Positions 51,469 to 60,421 of a stretch of DNA of 64,000 nucleotides are shown here, piece after piece. Made by a program: the position numbers and the translations under genes. The first letter of the stretch is position 1. Every line of letters starts with the position of its first letter. Origin of the DNA: Terrabacter tumescens (GTDB lineage Bacteria; Actinomycetota; Actinomycetes; Actinomycetales; Dermatophilaceae); assembly GCF_014646815.1 (NCBI RefSeq), contig NZ_BMNZ01000005.1, positions 414,444 through 478,443 on the forward strand, given 5' to 3'. The notes under the pieces were generated by a model. It did not search any database. It was not told where the DNA came from and saw only the letters and a program-made list of their open reading frames with translations.

Positions 51469-52016
51469 TGGCCGGTGCGGCCGTCGACGCACTCGCGGAG
51501 GAGGTCGGCATGTCCGCAGTGCCGGGCGTACTCCTCGACCAGGTGCACGACGACGCCGCGCACCTGGTACGGCTCTTCGAGGTCGGTGTAGCGGGTATAG
51601 ACCTCGCGCGAGTGGGCGACCTCGCGACGCCACGACTCCCAGGCGTCGGCCACGCACTCCTCGGTGCCGACGGCGGTCTCGAAGTCGAGGTCCGGCTGCC
51701 CCTCGGCCTCGTAGAGGACCGGCAGCGTCGACTGGCCCTCGAGCGTGCGCCGGAACCAGTGGTGCTCGATCTTGGCCAAGTGACGCACGAGGCCCAGCAG
51801 GCTCATGGTGCTCGGCGGGACCGACCGGGCGGCCAGCTGTTCGGGCGTCAGGCCGTCGCACTTCATCTCGAACGTCATCCGGTAGTGGTCGAGATAGTGG
51901 GCCAGCGTCGCCACCTCGCCGACCGGGGGCGCCGTGAGGTTGCGCGGGTCCGTGTCGGGGTCGACCCAGAAGGCCCGGCGGGGGTCTGCGGTCTGGCCTG
52001 TCGGCTCGTCGGTCAC
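51465..52016 (-). CDS. DinB-family (DUF664) protein
   Basis: 183 residues from GTG 52016. Four-helix DinB pattern: LAHYLDHYRMTFEMKCDGLTPEQLAARSVPPSTMSLLGLVRHLAKIEHHWFRRTL with the metal-binding His, and VRGVVVHLVEEYARHCGHADLLRECVDG with the second and third His. These are metal-binding, often thiol-linked enzymes of unknown substrate. A longer start at GTG 52082 overlaps the ABC transporter stop as GTGA, in the same style as the next junction, and is equally plausible. Confidence 0.88.
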   Translation of the reverse strand: MTDEPTGQTADPRRAFWVDPDTDPRNLTAPPVGEVATLAHYLDHYRMTFEMKCDGLTPEQLAARSVPPSTMSLLGLVRHLAKIEHHWFRRTLEGQSTLPVLYEAEGQPDLDFETAVGTEECVADAWESWRREVAHSREVYTRYTDLEEPYQVRGVVVHLVEEYARHCGHADLLRECVDGRTGQ

Positions 52017-52078
52017 GGGTGGCAGCACATCAGGCAGGGGTCGGTCCGGCAAGCCGGGCGCCGCCGGGTCATGGACGG

Positions 52079-55000
52079 TCACCCGGCGAGGTGGGCCCAG
52101 CGCTGCGACAGCTCGCGCCAGGGTGCCGTCTCGACGACCCGGCCCCGCTCGAGCACGACGACGCGGTCGGCCTGGGCCAGGGCAGCAGCCTTGCTCGTCG
52201 CGCCGATGACGGTGGCCCCACCGGAGCGCAGCGCGGCCCACAGCTCGATCTCGGTGGCCGCATCGAGCGCCGACGAGACGTCGTCGGCGAGCAGCAGGTC
52301 CGCCTCGCACGCGAGCGCGCGAGCGAGTGCCAGACGCTGCACCTGACCGCCGGAGAGCCGGACGCCGCGGTGGCCGACGAGCGACTCGGGTCCGCCGGCC
52401 TCGGCGACGTCTCGCTCCATGCGGGCCGTCGCGAGCGCCGGCTCGACCTGCCGGTCGGGGTGGTCGAGGGCGATGTTGCCGGTGAACGTGCCGGAGAGGA
52501 CCCGCGGCACCTGGGCGATGTGCGAGACCCGACCGGGGCGCAGCTCGACCTCGGGCTCGGTCAGGGCACGCCCGTTCCAGAGGACCTCACCGGTGTGCGA
52601 CGTGAGCCCGGCCAGCGTCGAGAGCAGGCTGGACTTGCCCGAGCCGACCTGGCCCAGCAGGAGCACCAGCTCGCCCGCGCCGACGGTGAGGTCGACGTCC
52701 TCGACGCCGATGGTCCCGTCGTCGTGCACCGCCGTCAGCCCTCGCAGGGTCAGGCTGCGCAGCGGCTCGCGCGACCCGGGCTCCGGGTCGTCGGCCGTGC
52801 CGTGCACCAGGTCCATGCCCCAGGGCAGGTCCATGAGGTCGCCGCCGCCGGCGAGCTCGCTCGTGGCGTTCATCCAGGCCCGCACGCCGGGGGCCTCCGT
52901 CACGACCGAGCCGGCGACCCGGCCGAACCAGTCGAAGCCGCTGACGGCGTTGGCGACGAGCAGGGTGACGGCGAGGGGCCACGTGCCGTGCAGGAAGCCT
53001 GCCCACGCGGCGACGACGCCGCACTGGACCATGACGACGGGCACGCCGTCGAGCAGGGCCTGGACGCGGTGCTCACGGACGGCGGCGTCGACGCGTCCAC
53101 CGTCGACCTGGTGGAGGTGCCGGTGCACCTGGGGGGTGGCCGCGGCGAGCTTGACCGTGCGGATGGACTCGAGGGCGGAGACCAGCGAGCGGCCGAAGTC
53201 GGCGCGGGCCGTCGAGGCCGCGGCTGCCGAGCGCCCGGCCACGGGCCGCCCGAGGGTGGAGGCCAGCGCCGAGGTGACCATGACGACGAGCAGGACGGCA
53301 CCGGCCAGCCAGGTGCCGGCGATGAGAGCCGTCAACGACGCGACGACGAGCCCGTTGGTGAAGTCGACCCAGCGGTCCGTGTAGCGGGCCAGTCGGTCGG
53401 CGTCCATCGTGCGGGCGACGACCTCGCCGGGCGGGGTGCGCACGAGTCGGCGCTGCGAGGTCTGACCCGCGAGGACGGCGGCGCGCACCCGCAGCCGGAC
53501 CTCGATCCACCAGTGCGGGTAGGAGCGGAAGGCCTGAGAGAGCAGCAGCGGACCCACGAGGAGTGAGGCGACGAGGGCCGCGGTGACCCAGCCGGGGTTC
53601 TCCCCGGCCTGCAGGCGCGTGACGACCAGGCCCCAGGTCCAGCCGGTGAGGGCGCCGAACGCACCGGTCAACGACGCGAGGAGGAAGAGCGAGGCCCCGA
53701 GCAGGCCCCAGCGGGGCTGGATGCTCACGGCGTGCAGGACCTGGCGCGCCAGGCTCGGGCTCGGGGCCAGCACCGGCGGCGGCGGCGGGGCGGTGCTGCG
53801 CCGCACCGAGCCGATCGCGGCGTCGTCGTGGTGGTGCTCCTCGACGGCGACCTCGTGCGCGGCTGCCTCGAGCAGGCGGCGGAAGGGGCCGTCGGCTGCG
53901 GCCAGCTGGCCGCGCGGGCCGTGCTGGACGACGCGGCCCGACTCGAGGACGGCCACCTGCTCGGCCCGCTCGGTCGTCGACAGGCGGTGGGCGACGAGGA
54001 TGCCGGTGCGCCCGGAGATGAGCCGGTCGGCGGCCCGGACCACGCGCGCCTCGGTGACGGGGTCCATGCGGGCCGTCGCCTCGTCGAGGACGACGACGCG
54101 CACGTCGCGCACGAGCAGCCGGGCGAAGGCCACGAGCTGCTCCTCGCCGGCCGAGAGCGTCGTCCCACCCGGGCCGAGCATCGTGTCGAGGCCGCCGGGG
54201 AGGCCGGCCACCCAGTCGGTCAGGCCGAGCTCGGCGACCGCTGCCTCGACGCGGGGGCGGGGCACGTCGCCGAAGAGCGTCATGTTCTCGGCGAGGGTGC
54301 CCGCGAGCACCTCGGTGCGCTGGGTCACGACGCCGACCGCGGCCCGGAGCTGCTGGAGGTCGAGGTCCCGGACGTCGGTGCCGCCCAGCAGCACGGTGCC
54401 GTCGGGCGGTTCGACGGCCCGTGAGAGCAGCGAAGCGAGCGTGGACTTGCCGGAGCCCGTGCGGCCGACGAGGGCACACGTGTGCCCAGCGGGGACGACG
54501 AGGTCGACGTCGCGGAGCGCGAACGTGCCTGTGCCGTAGCTGAACTCGAGACCCCGGAACTCGACGTCGAGCGGCCCGTCGGGCAGCGGCAGACCGCCGA
54601 CGGGCTCTGCCGGGGATGCGAGCATGGCGCGCAGCCGCAGGACGGCGCCGAAGCCCTCCTGCAGGTCGGGCAGGTGACGCGCCAGCATGTCGACGCCGCC
54701 GACGAACATCGTCGTCACGAGGAAGAGGGTGACCAGGCGAGCGGTGGTCATGTCGTCGGCGAGCACGAGCGCGGTGCCGACCACGGCGACCGCGGCCAGG
54801 GCGCCGTGGAGCAGGCCGCCACTGCGACGGGTGATGCGGACCTCGACCTGGAGCACCCTGTCGAGGGCCGCGTGGACCGTGGCGGCGAGGCGGGCGTTGC
54901 GGCGCAGGACGTGCGCCTGGCCCAGGGCGGTGCGCAGGTCGTCGCGGGCGGCGACGCCCTCCTCGGTGGATGCCGCGTGGTCGGTCCAGGCGGCCTCCTC

Positions 55001-55600
55001 CACGACCTTGCGCTCGGCGACCTGCGGCAGCAGGCGGCGCACGACCCAGTAGGTCGCGAGACCCGTCAGAGGGAAGAGCACGGCCGCGGGCCACCACGCG
55101 AGGCTGGCGACGACCCAGAGCGGCCCGGAGGCGAGGAGGGTGCGCACGGCCTGCCACACGCCCCACCGCATCAGCTGGCCGACCTCCCAGGTGTCGTCGT
55201 CGATGCGGTCGAGCACCTCCCCGACGGCCTGCTCGGACAGCTCGGACAGGGGCTGGGCCATGGCGGCGTCGAGCAGGTCGGCGCGCAGCCGCCCCTCGGC
55301 GCGGTCGCAGACCGTCGCCCACATCGTCTTGGCGACGGTGTCGATGACGGCTCCGCCGACGACACAGAGGGCGAGCAGCACGACGAGCATCGAGGTGGCG
55401 TGCTCGGCCAGACGGCCGGCGACCATGGACCCCAGCGACGCAGCGATGGCTCCGAAGAGGGACATCGTGAAGCACACGATCGTGAGCGGGCGACGGACCC
55501 GGCGCCAGTCCACGGGGACCCGACCCTGCGGCATACCGCCACCGCGTGGAGCGCCGTCGTGCGTCGTTCCCCGTGCGTCGTCGTGCCCCACCGTCGTCAT
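52079..55600 (-). CDS. Fused full-length ABC exporter (TMD-NBD-TMD-NBD)
   Basis: About 1173 residues from ATG 55600 (alternatives 55612 and 55534). Two complete exporter halves lie in one chain. First NBD: Walker A GRTGSGKST, signature altered to LSAGEEQL, Walker B VVVLDEATARMD, H-loop VAHRLSTTERA. Second NBD: GQVGSGKSS, intact LSGGQVQR, Walker B DLLLADDVSSALD with Asp in place of the usual catalytic Glu, and no H-loop His (ATSKAAALAQAD). So each composite site is uneven: one degenerate, as in CFTR/MRP-type exporters. An acidic/His and polyproline linker (EEHHHDD...PPPPP) joins the halves. Cargo unknown. Confidence 0.92.
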   Translation of the reverse strand: MTTVGHDDARGTTHDGAPRGGGMPQGRVPVDWRRVRRPLTIVCFTMSLFGAIAASLGSMVAGRLAEHATSMLVVLLALCVVGGAVIDTVAKTMWATVCDRAEGRLRADLLDAAMAQPLSELSEQAVGEVLDRIDDDTWEVGQLMRWGVWQAVRTLLASGPLWVVASLAWWPAAVLFPLTGLATYWVVRRLLPQVAERKVVEEAAWTDHAASTEEGVAARDDLRTALGQAHVLRRNARLAATVHAALDRVLQVEVRITRRSGGLLHGALAAVAVVGTALVLADDMTTARLVTLFLVTTMFVGGVDMLARHLPDLQEGFGAVLRLRAMLASPAEPVGGLPLPDGPLDVEFRGLEFSYGTGTFALRDVDLVVPAGHTCALVGRTGSGKSTLASLLSRAVEPPDGTVLLGGTDVRDLDLQQLRAAVGVVTQRTEVLAGTLAENMTLFGDVPRPRVEAAVAELGLTDWVAGLPGGLDTMLGPGGTTLSAGEEQLVAFARLLVRDVRVVVLDEATARMDPVTEARVVRAADRLISGRTGILVAHRLSTTERAEQVAVLESGRVVQHGPRGQLAAADGPFRRLLEAAAHEVAVEEHHHDDAAIGSVRRSTAPPPPPVLAPSPSLARQVLHAVSIQPRWGLLGASLFLLASLTGAFGALTGWTWGLVVTRLQAGENPGWVTAALVASLLVGPLLLSQAFRSYPHWWIEVRLRVRAAVLAGQTSQRRLVRTPPGEVVARTMDADRLARYTDRWVDFTNGLVVASLTALIAGTWLAGAVLLVVMVTSALASTLGRPVAGRSAAAASTARADFGRSLVSALESIRTVKLAAATPQVHRHLHQVDGGRVDAAVREHRVQALLDGVPVVMVQCGVVAAWAGFLHGTWPLAVTLLVANAVSGFDWFGRVAGSVVTEAPGVRAWMNATSELAGGGDLMDLPWGMDLVHGTADDPEPGSREPLRSLTLRGLTAVHDDGTIGVEDVDLTVGAGELVLLLGQVGSGKSSLLSTLAGLTSHTGEVLWNGRALTEPEVELRPGRVSHIAQVPRVLSGTFTGNIALDHPDRQVEPALATARMERDVAEAGGPESLVGHRGVRLSGGQVQRLALARALACEADLLLADDVSSALDAATEIELWAALRSGGATVIGATSKAAALAQADRVVVLERGRVVETAPWRELSQRWAHLAG

Positions 55601-55713
55601 CGTCACAATCACTGGACGGTACCGACCGGCACCGACACCACGCCTCCTGTTTTAGGCCCCCCCGCCGGCTGCAACCTGAAGAAGCGGACCCACCCGATGG
55701 AGCAGCGGCTTCA

Positions 55714-56265
55714 ATGGGGACCGTGACGACGACGAGGCCGACCCTGTTCCTGACCGTGGGGCTCCCGGGCACCGGGAAGACCACGGCGGCGCGAGCCATC
55801 GAGGCGGAGGAGAACGCTCTCCGTCTGACGAAGGATGAGTGGGTCAAGGCCCTGTTCGGACCGGCGAATCCTCCCGCGGCCTCGGACGTGGTCGAGGGAC
55901 GGCTCATCGACATCGGGCTGCGCGCTCTGCAGCTCGGCATCAACGTCGTGATCGACTACGGTCTCTGGGGCAGGGACGAGCGCTCGGCCCTACGAGCCCT
56001 CGCCGCCGACCTCGGGGCTGCGGTGGAGCTGCGCTACTTCGAGCTCACGCCGCCCGAGCAGCGCCGACGGCTCGACCGGCGACAGGCCGAGGAGCCCCAC
56101 ACGACCTGGCACATGTCGGACGCCGAGCTGGCCACCTGGGCCGAGATCATCAGCATCCCGACGGCCGGAGAGCTGGACGGCACCGAACCCGTCGATGACC
56201 CGCCGGCGGGTTTCCCGACGTGGGAGCAGTGGCGCAGGCACCGCTGGCCCTCCTCGATCGGGTGA
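55714..56265 (+). CDS. P-loop AAA-type kinase-like protein
   Basis: 183 residues. Walker A LTVGLPGTGKTTAARAIE, then LRLTKDEWVKALFG, a NVVIDYGLWGRDERSALRALAADLGAAVELRYFELTPPEQRRRLDRRQ segment with lid arginines, as in zeta-toxin/chloramphenicol-phosphotransferase-like ATP-binding proteins of actinomycetes. It probably phosphorylates a small molecule; no antitoxin gene is beside it. ATG 55714 has GGAG 13 bases upstream; GTG 55723 is an alternative. Convergent with the SDR gene. Confidence 0.85.
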   Translation: MGTVTTTRPTLFLTVGLPGTGKTTAARAIEAEENALRLTKDEWVKALFGPANPPAASDVVEGRLIDIGLRALQLGINVVIDYGLWGRDERSALRALAADLGAAVELRYFELTPPEQRRRLDRRQAEEPHTTWHMSDAELATWAEIISIPTAGELDGTEPVDDPPAGFPTWEQWRRHRWPSSIG

Positions 56266-56277
56266 CATGACACGACC

Positions 56278-57108
56278 TCAGCGGCCTGCTGCCACCCGCT
56301 TCGCCGCTCGCTTCATGACGGCTGTGTAGGCGGGTCGGGCGAACCGCTTGGCGCGCCACGCGATCCGGCCGTCGCGATCGGTGAGGATGACGTCGCGTCG
56401 GGCGTCGATGCCGCGCACGACGATGTCGGCGACCTGCTCGGCCGAACGCTTCGAGCCGCTGACCATCTTCTTGCCCGCGGTCTCCATCTCGGTGTCGGCG
56501 CCCTGGAACGACGAGCCGAGGTTGGTGCGGAAGAACGACGGGCAGACGACCGACACGTCGATGCCGTGCGGGGCGAGCTCGTGCGACAGCGTCTCACTCA
56601 GGGCGACGACGCCGGCCTTGACGGTGTTGTAGGCGGCCATGCCGGGTGCGTGGACGAGCCCGGCGAGCGAGGCGGTGTTGACGATGTGGCCGCTGCGCTG
56701 CTCCTTGAAGAGCGGCGTGAAGGTGCGACAGCCGCGCACGACGCCGAGCAGGTTGATGTCGACGATCCAGTGCCACTCGTCCATCGTCGCGACGTCGATG
56801 CGCCCGCCCGCGGCGACGCCGGCGTTGTTGACGAGCAGGTCGAGGCCGCCCCACGTCTCGCGCACGTGGGCGAGCGCTGCCGCCCACGCCTCGTCGCTGC
56901 GCACGTCGAGGGGGAGGTATGCCGCAGCCTCGGGGAGTGCGTCGGGCCGGTCGGTCTGCACGTCGGTCGCGAGCACGTGGTCACCCCGGGCGACCAGGGC
57001 CCGCACGAGTGCGAGCCCCAGCCCGGAGGCACCGCCCGTCACGAGGACGCGCCGGGGGGACGTCGGGGCGGACGAGCGAGCGGACGCGCGGAGCGGCAGG
57101 GACGGCAT
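56278..57108 (-). CDS. Short-chain dehydrogenase/reductase
   Basis: 276 residues. Cofactor motif VLVTGGASGLGLALV, LLVNNAGVAAGGRI, catalytic Ser in HIVNTASLAGLVH and YxxxK in AAYNTVKAGVVAL, followed by VCPSFFRTNLGSSF. A basic C-terminal tail (RFARPAYTAVMKRAAKRVAAGR) is typical of actinobacterial SDRs near the membrane. Start ATG 57108 lies inside a GTATGCCGTC motif copy and has TAGGTT seven bases upstream (leaderless), inside the 3' end of the quinone reductase gene. TTG 57117 is an alternative. Confidence 0.92.
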   Translation of the reverse strand: MPSLPLRASARSSAPTSPRRVLVTGGASGLGLALVRALVARGDHVLATDVQTDRPDALPEAAAYLPLDVRSDEAWAAALAHVRETWGGLDLLVNNAGVAAGGRIDVATMDEWHWIVDINLLGVVRGCRTFTPLFKEQRSGHIVNTASLAGLVHAPGMAAYNTVKAGVVALSETLSHELAPHGIDVSVVCPSFFRTNLGSSFQGADTEMETAGKKMVSGSKRSAEQVADIVVRGIDARRDVILTDRDGRIAWRAKRFARPAYTAVMKRAAKRVAAGR

Positions 57109-57115
57109 ACGCCCC

Positions 57116-57121
57116 AACCTA
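57116..57121 (-). promoter_or_regulatory. -10 element (TAGGTT) for the leaderless SDR gene
   Basis: TAGGTT lies seven bases before ATG 57108 and overlaps the stop codon of the upstream quinone reductase, so the SDR has its own promoter. Confidence 0.5.
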
Positions 57122-58090
57122 CTGGCGGACGGTGAGGGTCACCTTGCCCTGGGCGCGTCGCTCGTCGATCTCGGTGAGCGCCGCGGCGATGTCGTCGAGC
57201 GGGTGGCGCGAGCCGATGGGCGGGGCGAGCGCGCCGGACTCGAGGAGCGGCAGGATCGACTCCCACTGCGTGCGGAGGTAGGAGGGGTCGGGCATCCAGA
57301 AGGCGCCCCACCCGACACCGACGACGCTGATGTTGTTGAGGAGCAGCCGGTTGACCTTGACCTCGGGGATCTGGCCGGCCGTGAAGCCGATGACGAGCAG
57401 ACGCCCCTCGGGAGCGAGGCTGCGGAGGCTGTCGGTGAAGCGGTCACCGCCGACCGGGTCGACGACGACGTCGACCCCACGTCCGTCCGTGAGCTCCTTT
57501 GCGGCAGCGAGGAACCCGTCGGCGAGCACGACGTGGTGGGCACCAGCGGCGCGGGCCGTCTCGATCTTGTCCTCGGACGAGACGACGGCGATGACGCGGG
57601 CGTCCATGGCCCGCGCGAGCTGGATCGCGGCGGTGCCGATGCCGCCGGCCGCACCGTGGACGAGAACGACCTCGCCGCGCTCGAGCCGGCCGCGCTGGGT
57701 GAGCGCGAAGTGGACGGTGAGGTAGTTCATCGGCAGCGCGGCGCCGACCTGGAACGGCACGGCGTCGGGCAGTGGGAAGACCATCGCCTCGGGGACGGCG
57801 ACCGTCTCGGCAAAGGCTCCGAGCACTGGAAAGGCAGCGACGCGGTCGCCCGGACGGAACGCGCTGCCCTCAGCGGCTTCGCGCACGACGCCCGCGCACT
57901 CGGCGCCGGGGACGAAGGGCAGCTCGGGGCGCATCTGGTAGAGCCCTCGGGTCATGAGGACGTCGGGGAAGCTGACCCCCGCCTCGTGCACGTCGACGAG
58001 GACGTGACCAGGCTCGAGCGTGGGCTCGGGGACCTCGTCGACGGTGACGGTGGACGGGCCGCCGAGGCTGGTGACGCGCGCTGCTCTCAT
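57119..58090 (-). CDS. NADPH:quinone reductase-like MDR protein (zeta-crystallin type)
   Basis: 323 residues, zinc-free MDR: GVSFPDVLMTRGLYQMRPELPFVPGAECAGVVRE, GDRVAAFP, then VLVHGAAGGIGTAAIQLARAM (nucleotide-binding), DVVVDPVGGDRFTDSLRSLAPEGRLLVIGFTAG. It reduces quinones or enones with NADPH. ATG 58090 has TAGGCT seven bases upstream, so a leaderless message is predicted. Confidence 0.93.
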   Translation of the reverse strand: MRAARVTSLGGPSTVTVDEVPEPTLEPGHVLVDVHEAGVSFPDVLMTRGLYQMRPELPFVPGAECAGVVREAAEGSAFRPGDRVAAFPVLGAFAETVAVPEAMVFPLPDAVPFQVGAALPMNYLTVHFALTQRGRLERGEVVLVHGAAGGIGTAAIQLARAMDARVIAVVSSEDKIETARAAGAHHVVLADGFLAAAKELTDGRGVDVVVDPVGGDRFTDSLRSLAPEGRLLVIGFTAGQIPEVKVNRLLLNNISVVGVGWGAFWMPDPSYLRTQWESILPLLESGALAPPIGSRHPLDDIAAALTEIDERRAQGKVTLTVRQ

Positions 58091-58097
58091 GCCTGCG

Positions 58098-58103
58098 AGC
58101 CTA
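58098..58103 (-). promoter_or_regulatory. -10 element (TAGGCT) for the leaderless quinone reductase gene
   Basis: TAGGCT lies seven bases before ATG 58090 and two bases from the end of the upstream glucosidase gene. Confidence 0.5.
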
Positions 58104-58104
58104 G

Positions 58105-60390
58105 TCAGGCGGAGCCCTCCGGCGTGATGGTGAAGGTCACACGGAGCAGGTCGGCGTCGCGGGAGCTCGGGCCGACACGCAGCTCGAACTCGCCGGCCTC
58201 GACGACGCGGCGACCGCCGGCGTCGACGATCGAGCACGCGGCCGCGGGCACCTCGACGCGTGCCCGCACCGACTCTCCTGCCGGCACCGTCACCCGCTGG
58301 AATGCCTTGAGCTCCTTGGTCGCCCATGTGACGCTCGTGACGACGTCGGTGACGTAGGCCTGCACGACCTCGTATGCCGTCCGCTCGCCCGTGTTGGTCA
58401 GCGTGACCTCCGCGACCAGGACGTCGTCGTGCGCGAGCTCGGCAGCCTCGAGGGTCAGGTCGGACCACTCGACGGTCGTGTAGCTCAGGCCCTCGCCGAA
58501 GACGAACTGCGGCTCCTGGGTCAGGTCGGCGTAGCGGTGGCCGTGCTGGCCGCGGACCTGGTTGTAGTAGGTCGGCTGCTGGCCGACGTGCCGCGGCACG
58601 GAGACCGGCAGGCGTCCGGAGGGCTCCATGTGGCCGAGGACGAGCTCGGCGACGGCGCGGCCGCCGCGCATTCCGGGGCTGAACGCCTCGATGATCGCTG
58701 CCGCGCGGAGCGCACTGGGCGGCAGGACGTTGGGCTTGGAGTGGAGCAGCACGACGACGACGGGCGTGCCGGTGCTGTCGAGCTCGTCGACGAGGGCGTC
58801 GAGGAGGGCCACCTGACCGCCCTGCAGGTCGAGGGTCGCGGTCGAGCAGCCTTCTCCCGTCAGGGCGATCGTGTCACCGAGCACGACGACGGCGAGGTCG
58901 GCCGTCTGGGCCGTGGCGACGGCCTCGGCGAGCTGGGCCGGGTCCACCGGCGCGGGCGCGGACACGGGTGGGCGCGGCTGGCCGTCGGGGAAGAGCGGCC
59001 CCTCGGGGTCGGGCACGAGCGTCTCGATCTCGGCGCCGCGGGCGTGCGTGACCGTCCACGTGGGCGGGACGACGGCGCGGAAGCCGTCGAGGACGGTCTC
59101 GACCGTCTCGCGGGGGTGTCCGTCAGGCATCCAGTCCACCTGTCCCGACGCCCCGGCCCAGTCGCCGAGGTTGGCCTGCGGGTCGTCGGCGTTGGGGCCG
59201 AGGACGGCCACGGTGCGCGGGACGTCGCCCACGGCATACGGCAGCGAGCCGTCGTTGGTGAGCAGGACGAGCGAGCGACGCGCGACCTCGAGGTTGAGCG
59301 CGGCGTGCTCGGCCGAGCCGATGACCACCCGCTGGCGCTCGACGTCCGGCGGACGCGGGTGCTCGAAGAGGCCGAGCTCGAGCTTGACCCTCAGCACGCG
59401 GCGAGCCGCCTCGTCGATGCGGCCCTCGTCGAGCAGGCCGCGGGCGACGGCCTCCTGGGCAGCCTCGAAGAAGGCGGGCGTCGTCATGACGAGGTCGTTG
59501 CCCGCGCGCACCGCGACTGCCGCCGCCTCGACGTCGTCGGCGCAGACCTTCTGCTCCCAGACCATCCGGCCGACGTTGTCCCAGTCGGTGACGAGGGTGC
59601 CGGTGAAGCCCCACTCCCCCTTGAGCACCTCGTCGAGCAGCCACCCGTTCGCCGTGACGGGCACGCCGTCGATGGCCTGGTAGCCGAGCATGAAGGTGCG
59701 GCAGCCCTCCTGGACGGCGCGCTCGAACGGCGGCAGGAACCACGACGTCAGCTTGCGGCGGCTGAGGTCGGCCTCGCTCGCGTCGCGACCGCCCTGCGTC
59801 TCGGAGTAGCCCGCGAAGTGCTTGGCGCACGCGAGCACCGCTGTGGGATCGGTGAGTCCGTCTCCTTGGTAGCCGCGGACCATCGCCGCCCCGAGCTCGC
59901 CGATGAGGTGCGGGTCCTCGCCGAAGGTCTCGCCGACGCGGCCCCAGCGCAGGTCGCGCGTGATGCAGAGCACCGGCGAGAACGTCCAGTGCACCCCGGT
60001 CGCCGAGACCTCGACGGCGGTGACGCGTGCGGCCTGCTCGATGAGCTCCGCATCCCACGAGCAGGCCATGCCGAGCTGGGTGGGGAAGATCGTCGCGCCG
60101 GGCCAGAAGGAGTGGCCGTGGATGCAGTCGTCCGCCGTGAGGAGCGGGATGCCGAGGCGGGTCTGCTCGGCGAGCGCCATGGCCCGCGGCAGGTCCTTGG
60201 GCGAGGCGTGCAGGATCGAGCCCGCGAGCTTGCCGTGGACGATGTCGGTGAGGTCGCCCCGAGCGTCGAGCTGGAGCATCTGGCCGACCTTCTCGGGGAG
60301 CGTCATCCGCCCGATCAGGTCGTCGAGCCGCTCCTCGACTGTGAGGGACGGATCACGGAACGGCAGGTCGGTCGGGGCGTCGGCGGGCAC
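58105..60390 (-). CDS. GH3 beta-glucosidase
   Basis: 761 residues: TIM-barrel (about 10-340), alpha/beta sandwich and fibronectin-III-like C-terminal domain (from about 665). Nucleophile Asp269 in GTLVTDWDNVGRM; GKLAGSILHASPKDLPRAMALAEQTRLGIPLLTADDCIHGHS and KHFAGYSETQGGRD(A/V) are the GH3 sugar-binding and Lys-His motifs. No signal peptide, so it is intracellular and acts on imported oligosaccharides such as cellobiose. Start is GTG 60390 with TAGCGT six bases upstream. Divergent from the GalT-like gene. Confidence 0.94.
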   Translation of the reverse strand: MPADAPTDLPFRDPSLTVEERLDDLIGRMTLPEKVGQMLQLDARGDLTDIVHGKLAGSILHASPKDLPRAMALAEQTRLGIPLLTADDCIHGHSFWPGATIFPTQLGMACSWDAELIEQAARVTAVEVSATGVHWTFSPVLCITRDLRWGRVGETFGEDPHLIGELGAAMVRGYQGDGLTDPTAVLACAKHFAGYSETQGGRDASEADLSRRKLTSWFLPPFERAVQEGCRTFMLGYQAIDGVPVTANGWLLDEVLKGEWGFTGTLVTDWDNVGRMVWEQKVCADDVEAAAVAVRAGNDLVMTTPAFFEAAQEAVARGLLDEGRIDEAARRVLRVKLELGLFEHPRPPDVERQRVVIGSAEHAALNLEVARRSLVLLTNDGSLPYAVGDVPRTVAVLGPNADDPQANLGDWAGASGQVDWMPDGHPRETVETVLDGFRAVVPPTWTVTHARGAEIETLVPDPEGPLFPDGQPRPPVSAPAPVDPAQLAEAVATAQTADLAVVVLGDTIALTGEGCSTATLDLQGGQVALLDALVDELDSTGTPVVVVLLHSKPNVLPPSALRAAAIIEAFSPGMRGGRAVAELVLGHMEPSGRLPVSVPRHVGQQPTYYNQVRGQHGHRYADLTQEPQFVFGEGLSYTTVEWSDLTLEAAELAHDDVLVAEVTLTNTGERTAYEVVQAYVTDVVTSVTWATKELKAFQRVTVPAGESVRARVEVPAAACSIVDAGGRRVVEAGEFELRVGPSSRDADLLRVTFTITPEGSA

Positions 60391-60396
60391 GCTCCG

Positions 60397-60415
60397 ACGC
60401 TAGTCGACCTACGCT
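60397..60415. promoter_or_regulatory. Back-to-back leaderless promoters (TAGCGT minus, TACGCT plus)
   Basis: TAGCGT on the minus strand (60397-60402) is six bases from GTG 60390; TACGCT on the plus strand (60410-60415) is six bases from GTG 60422. The two -10 boxes are only seven bases apart, so the divergent genes likely compete for or share polymerase. Confidence 0.5.
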
Positions 60416-60421
60416 GGAGAG

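Noticed and set aside
55714-56265. Zeta-type toxin
   Set aside because: The P-loop and lid look kinase-like, but there is no antitoxin gene and the key UNAG-binding motifs were not recognised.
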